This document shows positions 9,529-16,186 of a stretch of 64,000 nucleotides of DNA, one piece after another. The stretch comes from Ktedonobacter racemifer DSM 44963 (lineage in GTDB: Bacteria > Chloroflexota > Ktedonobacteria > Ktedonobacterales > Ktedonobacteraceae). Location: contig NZ_ADVG01000001.1 in assembly GCF_000178855.1 (NCBI RefSeq), forward strand, positions 682,001 through 746,000. Direction: 5' to 3'. The translations under genes and the position numbers were made by a program. How positions within the stretch are numbered: the first letter of the stretch is position 1; each line of letters begins with the position of its first letter. The notes under the pieces are model-generated. The model ran no database searches. It saw only the letters and a list, made by a program, of their open reading frames with translations, and was not told where the DNA came from.

Positions 9529-10086
9529 CTAATTGTTTATCTGGTTCCCACTGTTGCTACTGTTGTTCTGATTATAGCCCCAGTTATATCCCTCATTTCC
9601 GCTGTTGCCCTGATCAACTCCCCAATAATAGCTGTTATTATTGTTGTTGCCTCCTGGGCCGTTTGAGCCGATCACTTGGGTGTTGATCTGGTTTCCAAAA
9701 GTGTGCCTATTATTGCTTACCTGGTTCCCACTGTTGCTGCCGTTGTCCTGGTTGAAGCCCCAGTTATATCCCGAATTCCCGCTGTTTCCCTGGTGACTTC
9801 CAGAATAGTAACTGTTATTACTGTTGGAGCTGTTTGACTGTTTGTATTGCGAGTTTACCTGGTAATTTTTCCCATTGGAGGACTTCGAGGGAGTGTACCC
9901 ATCACTATTCTTTGTTGTATTGTATGTCCCTGCGAGGGAAGAGGTTGCCCCTTTGGGGCTCATGGAGACTGTTGCCTGCCTAGAAGCAGCGAACACCGTT
10001 GATGGAATACCCCACAAAAGCAACATTGAGATTACCAGGCTTGTAACAATGAGGATCACGCTCTTCTCTTTGAAAGAAGAAATCAT
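9529..10086 (-). CDS. Secreted Asn/Gly/Ser-rich repeat protein 1
   Basis: A 185-residue predicted secreted protein. A signal peptide (ISSFKEKSVILIVTSLVISM, cleavage expected near TVFAAS) is followed by low-complexity sequence with repeated blocks of the type NNSYYWGVDQGNSGN, GYNWGYNQNN and SNSGNQINN. ATG 10086 is chosen because it opens the signal peptide and has AGGGAG upstream; the frame extends further but not plausibly. It has two paralogues at 12221 and 13118. The regular spacing of Tyr/Trp with Asn/Gln/Gly suggests a repetitive beta structure or an aggregating surface fibre, which is inference. I know no named family. Confidence 0.75.
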   Translation of the reverse strand: MISSFKEKSVILIVTSLVISMLLLWGIPSTVFAASRQATVSMSPKGATSSLAGTYNTTKNSDGYTPSKSSNGKNYQVNSQYKQSNSSNSNNSYYSGSHQGNSGNSGYNWGFNQDNGSNSGNQVSNNRHTFGNQINTQVIGSNGPGGNNNNNSYYWGVDQGNSGNEGYNWGYNQNNSSNSGNQINN

Positions 10087-10180
10087 TACACCTTTCTCCC
10101 TTTCTGGCGCTAGACGAAAATCTTTCCTTTTCGTTTTCAAGAAACTCTTATGCACCGGGTAGCCAGGATAATCTCTCACT

Positions 10181-10205
10181 ATGCCAGTGTAGCTTTCCCA
10201 AAAAA
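10181..10205 (-). promoter_or_regulatory. Conserved upstream element of repeat-protein gene 1
   Basis: On the minus strand TTTTTGGGAAAGCTACACTGG matches blocks at the same distance before the two paralogues (12878-12898 and 14002-14022). TACACT/TATACT may be the -10 box. No good -35 is visible. Confidence 0.4.
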
Positions 10206-10293
10206 CTGACTCATTTGCATCTGCAAACAAAGTGGAGGAATATGCACCAACAACGTGGCGCATGTGTTCAAGCCTGAAACGTGGCGTAGATAG

Positions 10294-10329
10294 AGCCAGC
10301 CCTTATAGCACTTGCTATAAGGGCTGGCT
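10294..10329. terminator. Recurrent hairpin, copy 2
   Basis: A perfect 17-bp stem (AGCCAGCCCTTATAGCA and complement) with a 2-base loop. It sits just outside the left end of the IS1341-type element and shares its core with the hairpin at 9423. Confidence 0.6.
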
Positions 10330-10434
10330 CCTTTACAGAGAAGGTGGCGATAAAGCCCCGGTCATTTGATGCCGGGGATGAATCGCCACCCTCAGCGTGC
10401 GAGAAGAGAACAGGAGAAAACATGCCAAAAGAAC

Positions 10435-10463
10435 TTGTGTTCTTCCGGTCTCTCTGGTACAAT
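10435..10463 (+). promoter_or_regulatory. tnpB promoter
   Basis: TTGTGT, a 17-base spacer and TACAAT lie about 50 bases before the tnpB start. Equivalent TTGACA-N17-TAYACT promoters occur in the other two elements. Confidence 0.6.
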
Positions 10464-10511
10464 AGACGCACGATGATTGATCGTACGTGTGCGTCCAAAG
10501 GAGGAGCGGAA

Positions 10512-12149
10512 GTGCCCAAGAAATGCCAGGGACCGAGAAAGCAGAAAGAGCAGCAGGAGAAACGGCCTGCGACCCCCACCTTTCTGCTCGAGCTGCCTCT
10601 GGTCGTCGATGCAGGACAAGCCGCCCGCCTGCGCGCCCACCTGGAAGCCGCCCGTCAGCTCTACAATGCCATCCTCTCCCAAGGCCAAACGCGTTTGAGG
10701 CGTATGCGGGCTGATCCCGCCTGGCAAGAAGCACGTGCCCTTCCTCGCACCCACAAGGCGGAGCGAGCAGCGGCCTTCTCTGCCTTGCGTAAGACGTATG
10801 GTTTCACCGAAGCGGCCTTGCATGAAGCGGTCAAAGGACTGCGCGTGGGCTGGATTGCCGAACACATCGAGGCGGTGCTGGCGCAAACGCTGGCCACCCG
10901 CGCCTACCGCGCTCTCAACCGGGTGTGCCTGGGCAAGGCCAAACGGGTCCGCTTCAAGAGCCGAGGACGTGGCTTCTCCAGCATCGAGAACAAACGCAAC
11001 GATACGAGTCTCCGCTTTATCCTGCTGCCGCCAGAATCCGGAAACGCAGGGTATCTGCTCTGGAATGGAGACCACCTGCCTGCCGTCATCGACTGGAAGG
11101 ATGAGGTGGTGACCCATGGTCTGGGGCACCGGATCAAGTATGCCCGCCTCATCCAACGCCCCGCCAGCAGCTCCAGAGCGGCTGGTGCCGATGCGCAGGG
11201 CTACCGCTACGTTGTCCAACTGGCACTGGAAGGCAAGCCCCACCACAAACCCAAGCACACGATTGGCAAGAGCATCGTAGGAGGCGATCTGGGACCCTCG
11301 AGCCTGGCTGTTGTTCCTCAGGAAGGGGAGGCACGCCTGGAGGTGTTCTGTGCCGAACTGGCTCCCCAGGCCCGTGCCATCCGTCGCCTGCAGCGGCAGA
11401 TGGATCGGCAGAGGCGAGCCGCCAATCCTGAGCACTATGACGAGAAGGGGCGCATCAAAAAGCAGGGCAAGCAGAAACTGCGGTGGAAGCAGAGCAAGCG
11501 CTACCAGGCCACCAGACGGCGCAAGGCGAGCAAAGAGCGCAGGCTGGCAGCGCACCGCAAGAGCCTGCATGGGCGCAAGGTGCATGAAGTCGTGGCGATG
11601 GGTAATACCGTCATTCTCGAAAAGATTTCCTACAAGGCGTGGCAGAAGCAGTTTGGCAAGAGCGTGGGACTGCGAGCACCAGGGATGTTTGTGGAACTAT
11701 TGAGACGCACCGTTGCAAGCACGGGCGGCACCCTGATCGAGGTCTCCACACGCACGACGGCGCTGAGCCAATGGTGCCATGGCTGTGGCAGACGGGTCAA
11801 GAAGCCCCTCTCCCAGCGCTGGCACCAGTGCACATGTGGCGTGGGTCCCGTCCAACGAGACCTGTATTCGGCCTTTCTTGCCGCCTACCTTGATCCAGCA
11901 GACCCCATTCCCTCGTGTGCCCGATACCAGGGGTATTGGGAGGGTGCGGAGGCGCGCCTGCGGGCAGCACACGAGCGTACAGCACAACGCGCGAAAGAGG
12001 GGCAGATCTTGCCCCGAAGCTTTGGCATCTCCAGAGCCGGAGCGCGTCTGCCCAAAAGTCTGAGTGGACCCACACAAGAGCCAGCGTTCCTTGCCCAAGC
12101 AGGGAGGCTGGAAGCGTGGACGGAACGCTCAGAACCCCCGCTGCTTTAG
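10512..12149 (+). CDS. tnpB: TnpB-like RNA-guided nuclease, long variant
   Basis: A 545-residue TnpB protein, by family an RNA-guided endonuclease supporting IS200/IS605 elements. The RuvC-like acidic triad is visible: Asp in GGDLGPSSLAVV, Glu in TVILEKISYK and Asp in VQRDLYSAFLAAY. A zinc ribbon (WCHGCGRR...CTCG) lies before the last Asp. It is longer than usual because of a basic insertion between the first Asp and the Glu (RRLQRQMDRQRRAANPEHY onward) and a C-terminal extension. GTG 10512 is chosen because AAGGAGGAG stands 7 bases upstream. The stop codon TAG lies in the loop of the right-end hairpin, so any omega RNA must overlap the 3' coding end. Confidence 0.85.
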   Translation: MPKKCQGPRKQKEQQEKRPATPTFLLELPLVVDAGQAARLRAHLEAARQLYNAILSQGQTRLRRMRADPAWQEARALPRTHKAERAAAFSALRKTYGFTEAALHEAVKGLRVGWIAEHIEAVLAQTLATRAYRALNRVCLGKAKRVRFKSRGRGFSSIENKRNDTSLRFILLPPESGNAGYLLWNGDHLPAVIDWKDEVVTHGLGHRIKYARLIQRPASSSRAAGADAQGYRYVVQLALEGKPHHKPKHTIGKSIVGGDLGPSSLAVVPQEGEARLEVFCAELAPQARAIRRLQRQMDRQRRAANPEHYDEKGRIKKQGKQKLRWKQSKRYQATRRRKASKERRLAAHRKSLHGRKVHEVVAMGNTVILEKISYKAWQKQFGKSVGLRAPGMFVELLRRTVASTGGTLIEVSTRTTALSQWCHGCGRRVKKPLSQRWHQCTCGVGPVQRDLYSAFLAAYLDPADPIPSCARYQGYWEGAEARLRAAHERTAQRAKEGQILPRSFGISRAGARLPKSLSGPTQEPAFLAQAGRLEAWTERSEPPLL

Positions 12150-12156
12150 CACGGGG
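12136..12156 (+). repeat. Right-end hairpin of the IS element overlapping the tnpB stop
   Basis: The hairpin CCCCGCTGCTTTAGCACGGGG holds the tnpB TAG stop in its loop. The intact element at 29706 shows the same arrangement. Confidence 0.65.
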
Positions 12157-12220
12157 AGTCTTCAGAAGGGTATTCTCCTGACTACCCCGGAATGTGAAAT
12201 GACATCTTCATAGCGATCAC

Positions 12221-12778
12221 CTAATTGTTTATCTGGTTCCCATAGTTGCTGTAGTCGTTCTGATTGTATCCCACGTTATATCCCGAATTCCCGGTATTGC
12301 TTTGATCTGTTCCCCAATAATAGCTATTCCCATTGTCGGCACCCCCTGGACCGTTTGAGCCAATCACTTGTGTGTTTTTCTGGTTTCCAAAAGTGTACTT
12401 GGTATGGCTTATCTGGTTCCCACTGTTGCTGCCGTTGTCCCGGTTGTAGCCCGCATTATATCCAGAATTCCCGCTGTTTGCCTGGTTAGTTCCTGAATAG
12501 TAACTGTTATAACTGTCGTAGGTGTTTGACTGTTTGTATTGCGTGTTCACCTGGTAATTTTTACCATTCTCGAAATTCGAGGGAGTGTACGCATAGCCAT
12601 TCTTTGTTGCATTACCTCTCTTTGCGAGGAAAGAGGTTGCCCCTTTGGGGCTCATGGCGACTGTTGCCCGCTTTGAAGAGGCAAGCGCTGTTGTTGGCAT
12701 ACCTGATACCAACAACAGTGAGATTACTAAGCTTGTAACTATGAGGATCAAACACTTTTTTTTGAACGAAGAAACCAC
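12221..12778 (-). CDS. Secreted Asn/Gly/Ser-rich repeat protein 2
   Basis: A 185-residue paralogue of the protein at 9529, collinear along its length. A signal peptide (SSFKKKCLILIVTSLVISLL, cleavage near TALASS) precedes blocks such as NSGNSGYNAGYNRDNGSN and NSYYWGTDQSNTGN. GTG 12778 is chosen by alignment with the ATG of copy 1 and the GGGAGGAG upstream. The longer frame starting at 12832 would add residues that also match non-coding leader of the paralogues. The upstream 150 bases and a short 3' flank are conserved with copy 1. The TnpB element separates the two copies. Confidence 0.75.
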   Translation of the reverse strand: MVSSFKKKCLILIVTSLVISLLLVSGMPTTALASSKRATVAMSPKGATSFLAKRGNATKNGYAYTPSNFENGKNYQVNTQYKQSNTYDSYNSYYSGTNQANSGNSGYNAGYNRDNGSNSGNQISHTKYTFGNQKNTQVIGSNGPGGADNGNSYYWGTDQSNTGNSGYNVGYNQNDYSNYGNQINN

Positions 12779-12877
12779 CACACTCTCCTCCCATCCTGAC
12801 ACTAGACAAAAATCTTTCCTTTTCGTTTTCAAGAAATACGTACGTACTGGGCTCGCCAGGATAACCTCTCACAGTGA

Positions 12878-12898
12878 CCAGTGTACCTTCCTCAAAAA
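12878..12898 (-). promoter_or_regulatory. Conserved upstream element of repeat-protein gene 2
   Basis: TTTTTGAGGAAGGTACACTG on the minus strand, equivalent to 10181-10205 and 14002-14022. Confidence 0.4.
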
Positions 12899-12963
12899 CT
12901 AATCCATTTGTATCTGCAAACGACATAGGGCTGAATTCCGCCACGTTCTCAGTGGCGCACCAA

Positions 12964-12996
12964 AAAAGAGACAGGAACGCTTTTCCTGTCTCTTTT
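12964..12996. terminator. Hairpin terminator
   Basis: Perfect 14-bp arms (AAAAGAGACAGGAA and complement) with loop CGCT. The T-rich 3' arm suggests intrinsic termination. It lies upstream of copy 2 of the repeat-protein family and has no obvious cognate gene. Confidence 0.5.
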
Positions 12997-13107
12997 CAGT
13001 TCAGATGCACAGACGATCAGCTGGCGTGGCACCCCGTTAGGTTGATGTACGCGAGAAGTTTTTCCCGTGCCGTTTGGCCAACCTTTATAGCAGGTGCTAT
13101 ACAGGCT
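12992..13107. repeat. Degenerate direct repeat, partner at 14119-14232
   Basis: About 115 bases here resemble 14119-14232: both start near TCAGATGCA, pass through a GGCTGG/GCTGGC-GTG block and a TTGATG block, and end in the recurrent AGCCCTTATAGCA-type hairpin. This supports segmental duplication of [repeat-protein gene plus flank]. Confidence 0.45.
13082..13106. terminator. Recurrent hairpin, copy 3 (imperfect)
   Basis: CCTTTATAGCA, two bases, then TGCTATACAGG and CTTTTCC. It is a diverged copy of the 9423 hairpin, just after the end of the minus-strand gene at 13118. Confidence 0.5.
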
Positions 13108-13117
13108 TTTCCATTTT

Positions 13118-13909
13118 CTAACGGTGTGTTGTTAGTTCCAAAAGAGGCACGCCGGGGAGCAAGTTGTACGTGTTATGATTTTCATGATGCCTCACGGTGT
13201 TTCCCTGATAATTCCCTTTGCCTCCCAGACTATGCAGACTATGAAGGAGGTCGGGGAGCAAGTTGTACGTGTTATGATTTTCCTGATAGCCAATAGTGTT
13301 CCCCTGATTGTTCACCTTGCTTCCCGCAGCATTAAATTGCTTTCCAATAGCGTTTGCCTGATTGTTGACCTGGTTCCCACTGTTGCTGGCGTTGTCCTGA
13401 TTGTTGCCCACGTTATAACCCTGGTTCCCGCTGTTGCCCTGATCAACTCCCCAGTAGTAGCTGTTATTATTGTTGCTGCCGCTTCCTCGGCGGATCACTT
13501 GTCTATTGATCTGGGTTCCAATAATACTTTTCTGATTGTTGACCTGGTCCCCACTGTTGCTAGCGTTGTCCTGATTGTTGCCCGCATTATATCCCAGATT
13601 TCCGCTATTGCCCTGATCAATCCCCCAGTAGTAGCTGTTATTACTATTGTTGCCGTTTCCCTCTTTGTATTGATTGTTCACCTGAGAATTGAGACGAATT
13701 GGGAACTTCGAGAGGGGGTACCCATAGCCACCCTTTATCGCGTTGCGTGTCTTTGCCAGGGAAGATGGTGCCCCTTTGAGGCTCGTGGTGACTGTTGCCT
13801 GCCTAGAAGCAGCGAACGCCGTTGATGGCATACCCCACAAAAGCAACATTGAGAGTACCAAGCTCGCAACAATGGGAATCACGCTCTTTTTTATGAAAAA
13901 ATTAACCAT
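13118..13909 (-). CDS. Secreted Asn/Gly/Ser-rich repeat protein 3
   Basis: A 263-residue member of the same family, longer than its two paralogues. A signal peptide (VNFFIKKSVIPIVASLVLSM, cleavage near TAFAAS) is followed by two clear copies of a block reading NNSYYWGIDQGNSGN-GYNAGNNQDNASNSG. A different C-terminal part contains a tandem duplication of ENHNTYNLLP preceded by QGNT. ATG 13909 has AGGAG at good spacing. The extra C-terminal repeats are also visible as DNA repeats at 13150-13280, so the array appears to be growing by recent duplication. Function is unknown. A surface or spore-coat role is only a guess. Confidence 0.75.
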   Translation of the reverse strand: MVNFFIKKSVIPIVASLVLSMLLLWGMPSTAFAASRQATVTTSLKGAPSSLAKTRNAIKGGYGYPLSKFPIRLNSQVNNQYKEGNGNNSNNSYYWGIDQGNSGNLGYNAGNNQDNASNSGDQVNNQKSIIGTQINRQVIRRGSGSNNNNSYYWGVDQGNSGNQGYNVGNNQDNASNSGNQVNNQANAIGKQFNAAGSKVNNQGNTIGYQENHNTYNLLPDLLHSLHSLGGKGNYQGNTVRHHENHNTYNLLPGVPLLELTTHR

Positions 13910-14001
13910 TATCCACTCCTACCTTACCCCAGTCCAAAGCTTTCTTTTCTTTCCAAGATACACGTACGCACCAGATTAGCCAGGGAAAGATCCGTCCCTC
14001 A

Positions 14002-14022
14002 CCAGTATAGCTTCCTCAAAAA
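14002..14022 (-). promoter_or_regulatory. Conserved upstream element of repeat-protein gene 3
   Basis: TTTTTGAGGAAGCTATACTG on the minus strand. It is the third copy of the shared block. TATACT is the best -10 candidate. Confidence 0.4.
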
Positions 14023-14204
14023 CAGATTCATGTGTATCTGCAAACAAAGTGGAGAGAAACGTACACCATATTCCCAGTTACGTGCCAAATGAGACTGGGA
14101 CAAACACTCCTATTTTCCTTTTTCAGGTCAGATGCATAGGCAATTGGCTGGAGTGCCCCCCGCTACTTTGATGAACCCGACAAGCTTTCTTTTACCGTTT
14201 TGTC

Positions 14205-14232
14205 AGCCCTTATAGCACCAGCTGTAAGGGCT
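14205..14232. terminator. Recurrent hairpin, copy 4
   Basis: AGCCCTTATAGC, loop ACCA, GCTGTAAGGGCT, then TTTTC. It lies 20-50 bases before the PAPS-reductase-like gene, so it may also affect that gene's leader. Confidence 0.55.
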
Positions 14233-14308
14233 TTTCTTGTGAGGTGAAACAATAAACATCTCTGTTCTGGATGAATATATTGCTGGCCAGCACCAACCAA
14301 CACGGATT

Positions 14309-15142
14309 GTGGTCTCGGTGAGTGGTGGGAAAGACAGCATCGCCATGTTGCTCCAGGTACTGGAAACCATCCCACGTGAACTGGTGATTGCTCATCATCA
14401 AATTGTGCTGGAGGACTGGCCTGGAACGGTGGAATACTGTGAAACGGTTTGTCGACGGTTAGGCGTTCCGCTCTACTGCACCCAGGCAACATATAGCGGC
14501 TATGAATGCCTGGAGTGCCACCATCGCTACCTCATCTCGTGTGCCACACTTTCTATCCCCTGGTGTCGGGCGTGTGGCTCTCGCCAAGCGAAGTACCTGC
14601 GCCAAGTAGAAAGTGTGCTTGACCTGGTGGAATGGCGGCAAGCCTGGCCCTCGCTGTCGGTTCGCTTCTGTACATCCTACTTCAAGCGTGACAACTTCAA
14701 CTCGTGGGCTAGGGCTCATGCGCAACTTCTGGGGGATCATCCCGTGATTTGCCTGGGCGAGCGGGCCTTAGAATCGCGTGGACGCGCAAAGCTCCCTGTC
14801 TGGCGTGAACGTTCTGGCCTGAAACAAGGGTGGATGCATGAATGGCGGCCTGTGCTTTGCTGGAGACGGATCGAGGTCTTTCAGAAGATGCGAGCTTACC
14901 GGGTCGAGCCACACTACTGTTATGAGCTTCAGGGCATGACCCAGAAGGACATGTATGAAACGGACGTGGAAGGCGACTCTCGGATGTCGTGCGTGATGTG
15001 CTTCCTCAAGAGTCCCGAGCAGTTACGTACTGGCTACTACACCCAGGAGGGTAGGGCTGTGATGGAACGAGCTTCAGCAATTGAAGCCGAAACTGGGCAC
15101 ACCATTCAGCATGGGCATGCTCTTGCTGACATGTTGGCGTAG
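14309..15142 (+). CDS. PAPS reductase / ATP pyrophosphatase family protein
   Basis: A 277-residue PP-loop ATP pyrophosphatase of the PAPS reductase group. The nucleotide loop is VSVSGGKDSIAML. Several Cys pairs (CLECHHRY, WCRACGS, FCTSYFK, SCVMCFLKS) suggest a metal or Fe-S site, as in DndC or phage-type relatives. GTG 14309 is the first conventional start, but it cuts into the first beta strand. The same frame is open from 14243 and reads NISVLDEYIAGQHQPTRIVV, which looks like genuine family sequence. An ATA codon at 14252 stands where the start should be, 7 bases after GAGG. The original ATG may have mutated, or ATA is used. The physiological substrate is unknown. Confidence 0.75.
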   Translation: MVSVSGGKDSIAMLLQVLETIPRELVIAHHQIVLEDWPGTVEYCETVCRRLGVPLYCTQATYSGYECLECHHRYLISCATLSIPWCRACGSRQAKYLRQVESVLDLVEWRQAWPSLSVRFCTSYFKRDNFNSWARAHAQLLGDHPVICLGERALESRGRAKLPVWRERSGLKQGWMHEWRPVLCWRRIEVFQKMRAYRVEPHYCYELQGMTQKDMYETDVEGDSRMSCVMCFLKSPEQLRTGYYTQEGRAVMERASAIEAETGHTIQHGHALADMLA

Positions 15143-15149
15143 ATATATC

Positions 15150-15170
15150 CAGCCCTTATAGCACATACTG
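15150..15170. repeat. Recurrent hairpin, degenerate copy 5
   Basis: CAGCCCTTATAGCACATACTG keeps the left arm of the recurrent hairpin, but the right arm has decayed. It follows the stop of the PAPS-reductase-like gene. Confidence 0.45.
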
Positions 15171-15278
15171 CAAGCGCAATCCAGATTGGAACTGCCGGGA
15201 ACAGTAGGGCTAATCGGGCCAACGTTGCCACAACCACCATAACCACCGCCAGCACAACTGCTGCCACCCGTCCCAGTG

Positions 15279-15584
15279 CTACCAGTTGCTAAAAGAAACA
15301 CAAGTTGCAATGTTGGCGTTAGTGTATGGACCAGGATAGGTAGGATGTTGAGGCGTGTAAACGGGCCAAGGATAGATGGGGAACTGCGAGTAGCTGACAG
15401 GGCGACGTGGCACGATTAACTGGCCATAATCATCTATATACGGGCAAGGAGCGACGTAACACGGTAACGGCTGGATTGCACTAGAAGCTACTGCTGGGCG
15501 TGCTGTACCAGTTAGCAGCAATAGAGCAAACAAACCGCTGAAGGCCGTAAGACAAATGATCTTACCACACATTGACAGCTTCAT
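15279..15584 (-). CDS. Small secreted Pro/Tyr-rich protein
   Basis: A 101-residue protein with a convincing signal peptide (MKLSMCGKIICLTAFSGLF..., cleavage near PAVASS). A short mature part follows, rich in Pro and Tyr with PCYVAPCPYIDDYGQLIVP. I do not recognise the family. The start ATG 15584 has AAAGAGAG upstream. Just past the stop region another frame (to about 15140) encodes Gly/Cys-rich sequence (SSCAGGGYGGCGNVG), so the natural protein may have been longer and frameshifted near 15290-15310. Confidence 0.55.
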   Translation of the reverse strand: MKLSMCGKIICLTAFSGLFALLLLTGTARPAVASSAIQPLPCYVAPCPYIDDYGQLIVPRRPVSYSQFPIYPWPVYTPQHPTYPGPYTNANIATCVSFSNW

Positions 15585-15846
15585 TAAGTTACTCTCTTTT
15601 AGTTAGGTATCTTAGATGCTTTAGAGTATCTAAACAAAAAAACAAGATTTGAACTTAAAGTGATTAAGCACTACAAGATGCCTTTAGCAAGGTCTGATTT
15701 TTTTATAAGACCGGTGACAAACTCAAGAGGCATTCATAAATACAACGAAAATCATACTTGGCGCGGTCTAGTAACACGCGCTCCTTTGATGTCGATTTGG
15801 CGTTATTCACTGCTCTTGTGTGAATAGTTCAGAAGGAGAAATACCT

Positions 15847-16152
15847 ATGTCACATGCTTTGATTCCTGTAGCACCTGTTTCCTCTAGCTCCCCAGAGAAA
15901 ACCCGACGAAGCCGCAAGAGGAAAGAGAGCGCTACCGATGCCACACCCAAACAACCACCGTTCGATCTTGCCCAGGAGCGCGCGCTCACCATTGAGCAGA
16001 CGGCGCAGTACCTGAGAGTTGGGCGCCCCAAGGTCTATGACTACCTCCGCGATGGCCTTCCCTCAGTCAAACTGAGTGACGGTGTGCGCCGTGTCATGCT
16101 TTCTTCACTCGTCGCCTGGCTCAAAGAGCCGGAGACGCGCGGTGTCGTGTAG
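15847..16152 (+). CDS. Excisionase-type helix-turn-helix DNA-binding protein
   Basis: A 101-residue protein whose C-terminal half is a MerR/excisionase-like winged helix: LTIEQTAQYLRVGRPKVYDY then SVKLSDGVRRVMLSSLVAWL. The N-terminal 40 residues are basic, low complexity and probably disordered. ATG 15847 is chosen for the GAAGGAGA at good spacing; the frame runs upstream to 15820. Such proteins often serve mobile elements as excisionases or regulators, but the only recombinase here is a truncated one 4 kb away. It converges on the minus-strand kinase with a 34-base gap. Confidence 0.75.
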   Translation: MSHALIPVAPVSSSSPEKTRRSRKRKESATDATPKQPPFDLAQERALTIEQTAQYLRVGRPKVYDYLRDGLPSVKLSDGVRRVMLSSLVAWLKEPETRGVV

Positions 16153-16186
16153 ACCCCCAATGACACGTGTCGTATTCTTTCCCTGC

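Larger units (their letters stand above)
10356..12165 (+). mobile_element. IS200/IS605-family (IS1341-type) element with long tnpB
   Basis: Subterminal hairpins bound the element: CCCCGG...CCGGGG at 10356-10377 on the left and CCCCG...CGGGG at 12136-12156 on the right. There is no tnpA. The only gene is tnpB (10512-12149). A decayed relative with the same layout is at 33887-35854. The exact ends are estimated from the hairpins. Confidence 0.75.

Noticed and set aside
10392..11585. A 397-codon minus-strand frame antisense to the long tnpB
   Set aside because: Shadow of the real gene; no start signal or domain.
13150..13280. Possible short CRISPR-like array (GGAGCAAGTTGTACGTGTTA occurs twice)
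   Set aside because: Only two copies, and they lie in frame in the repeat-protein gene, encoding the duplicated ENHNTYNLLP segment.
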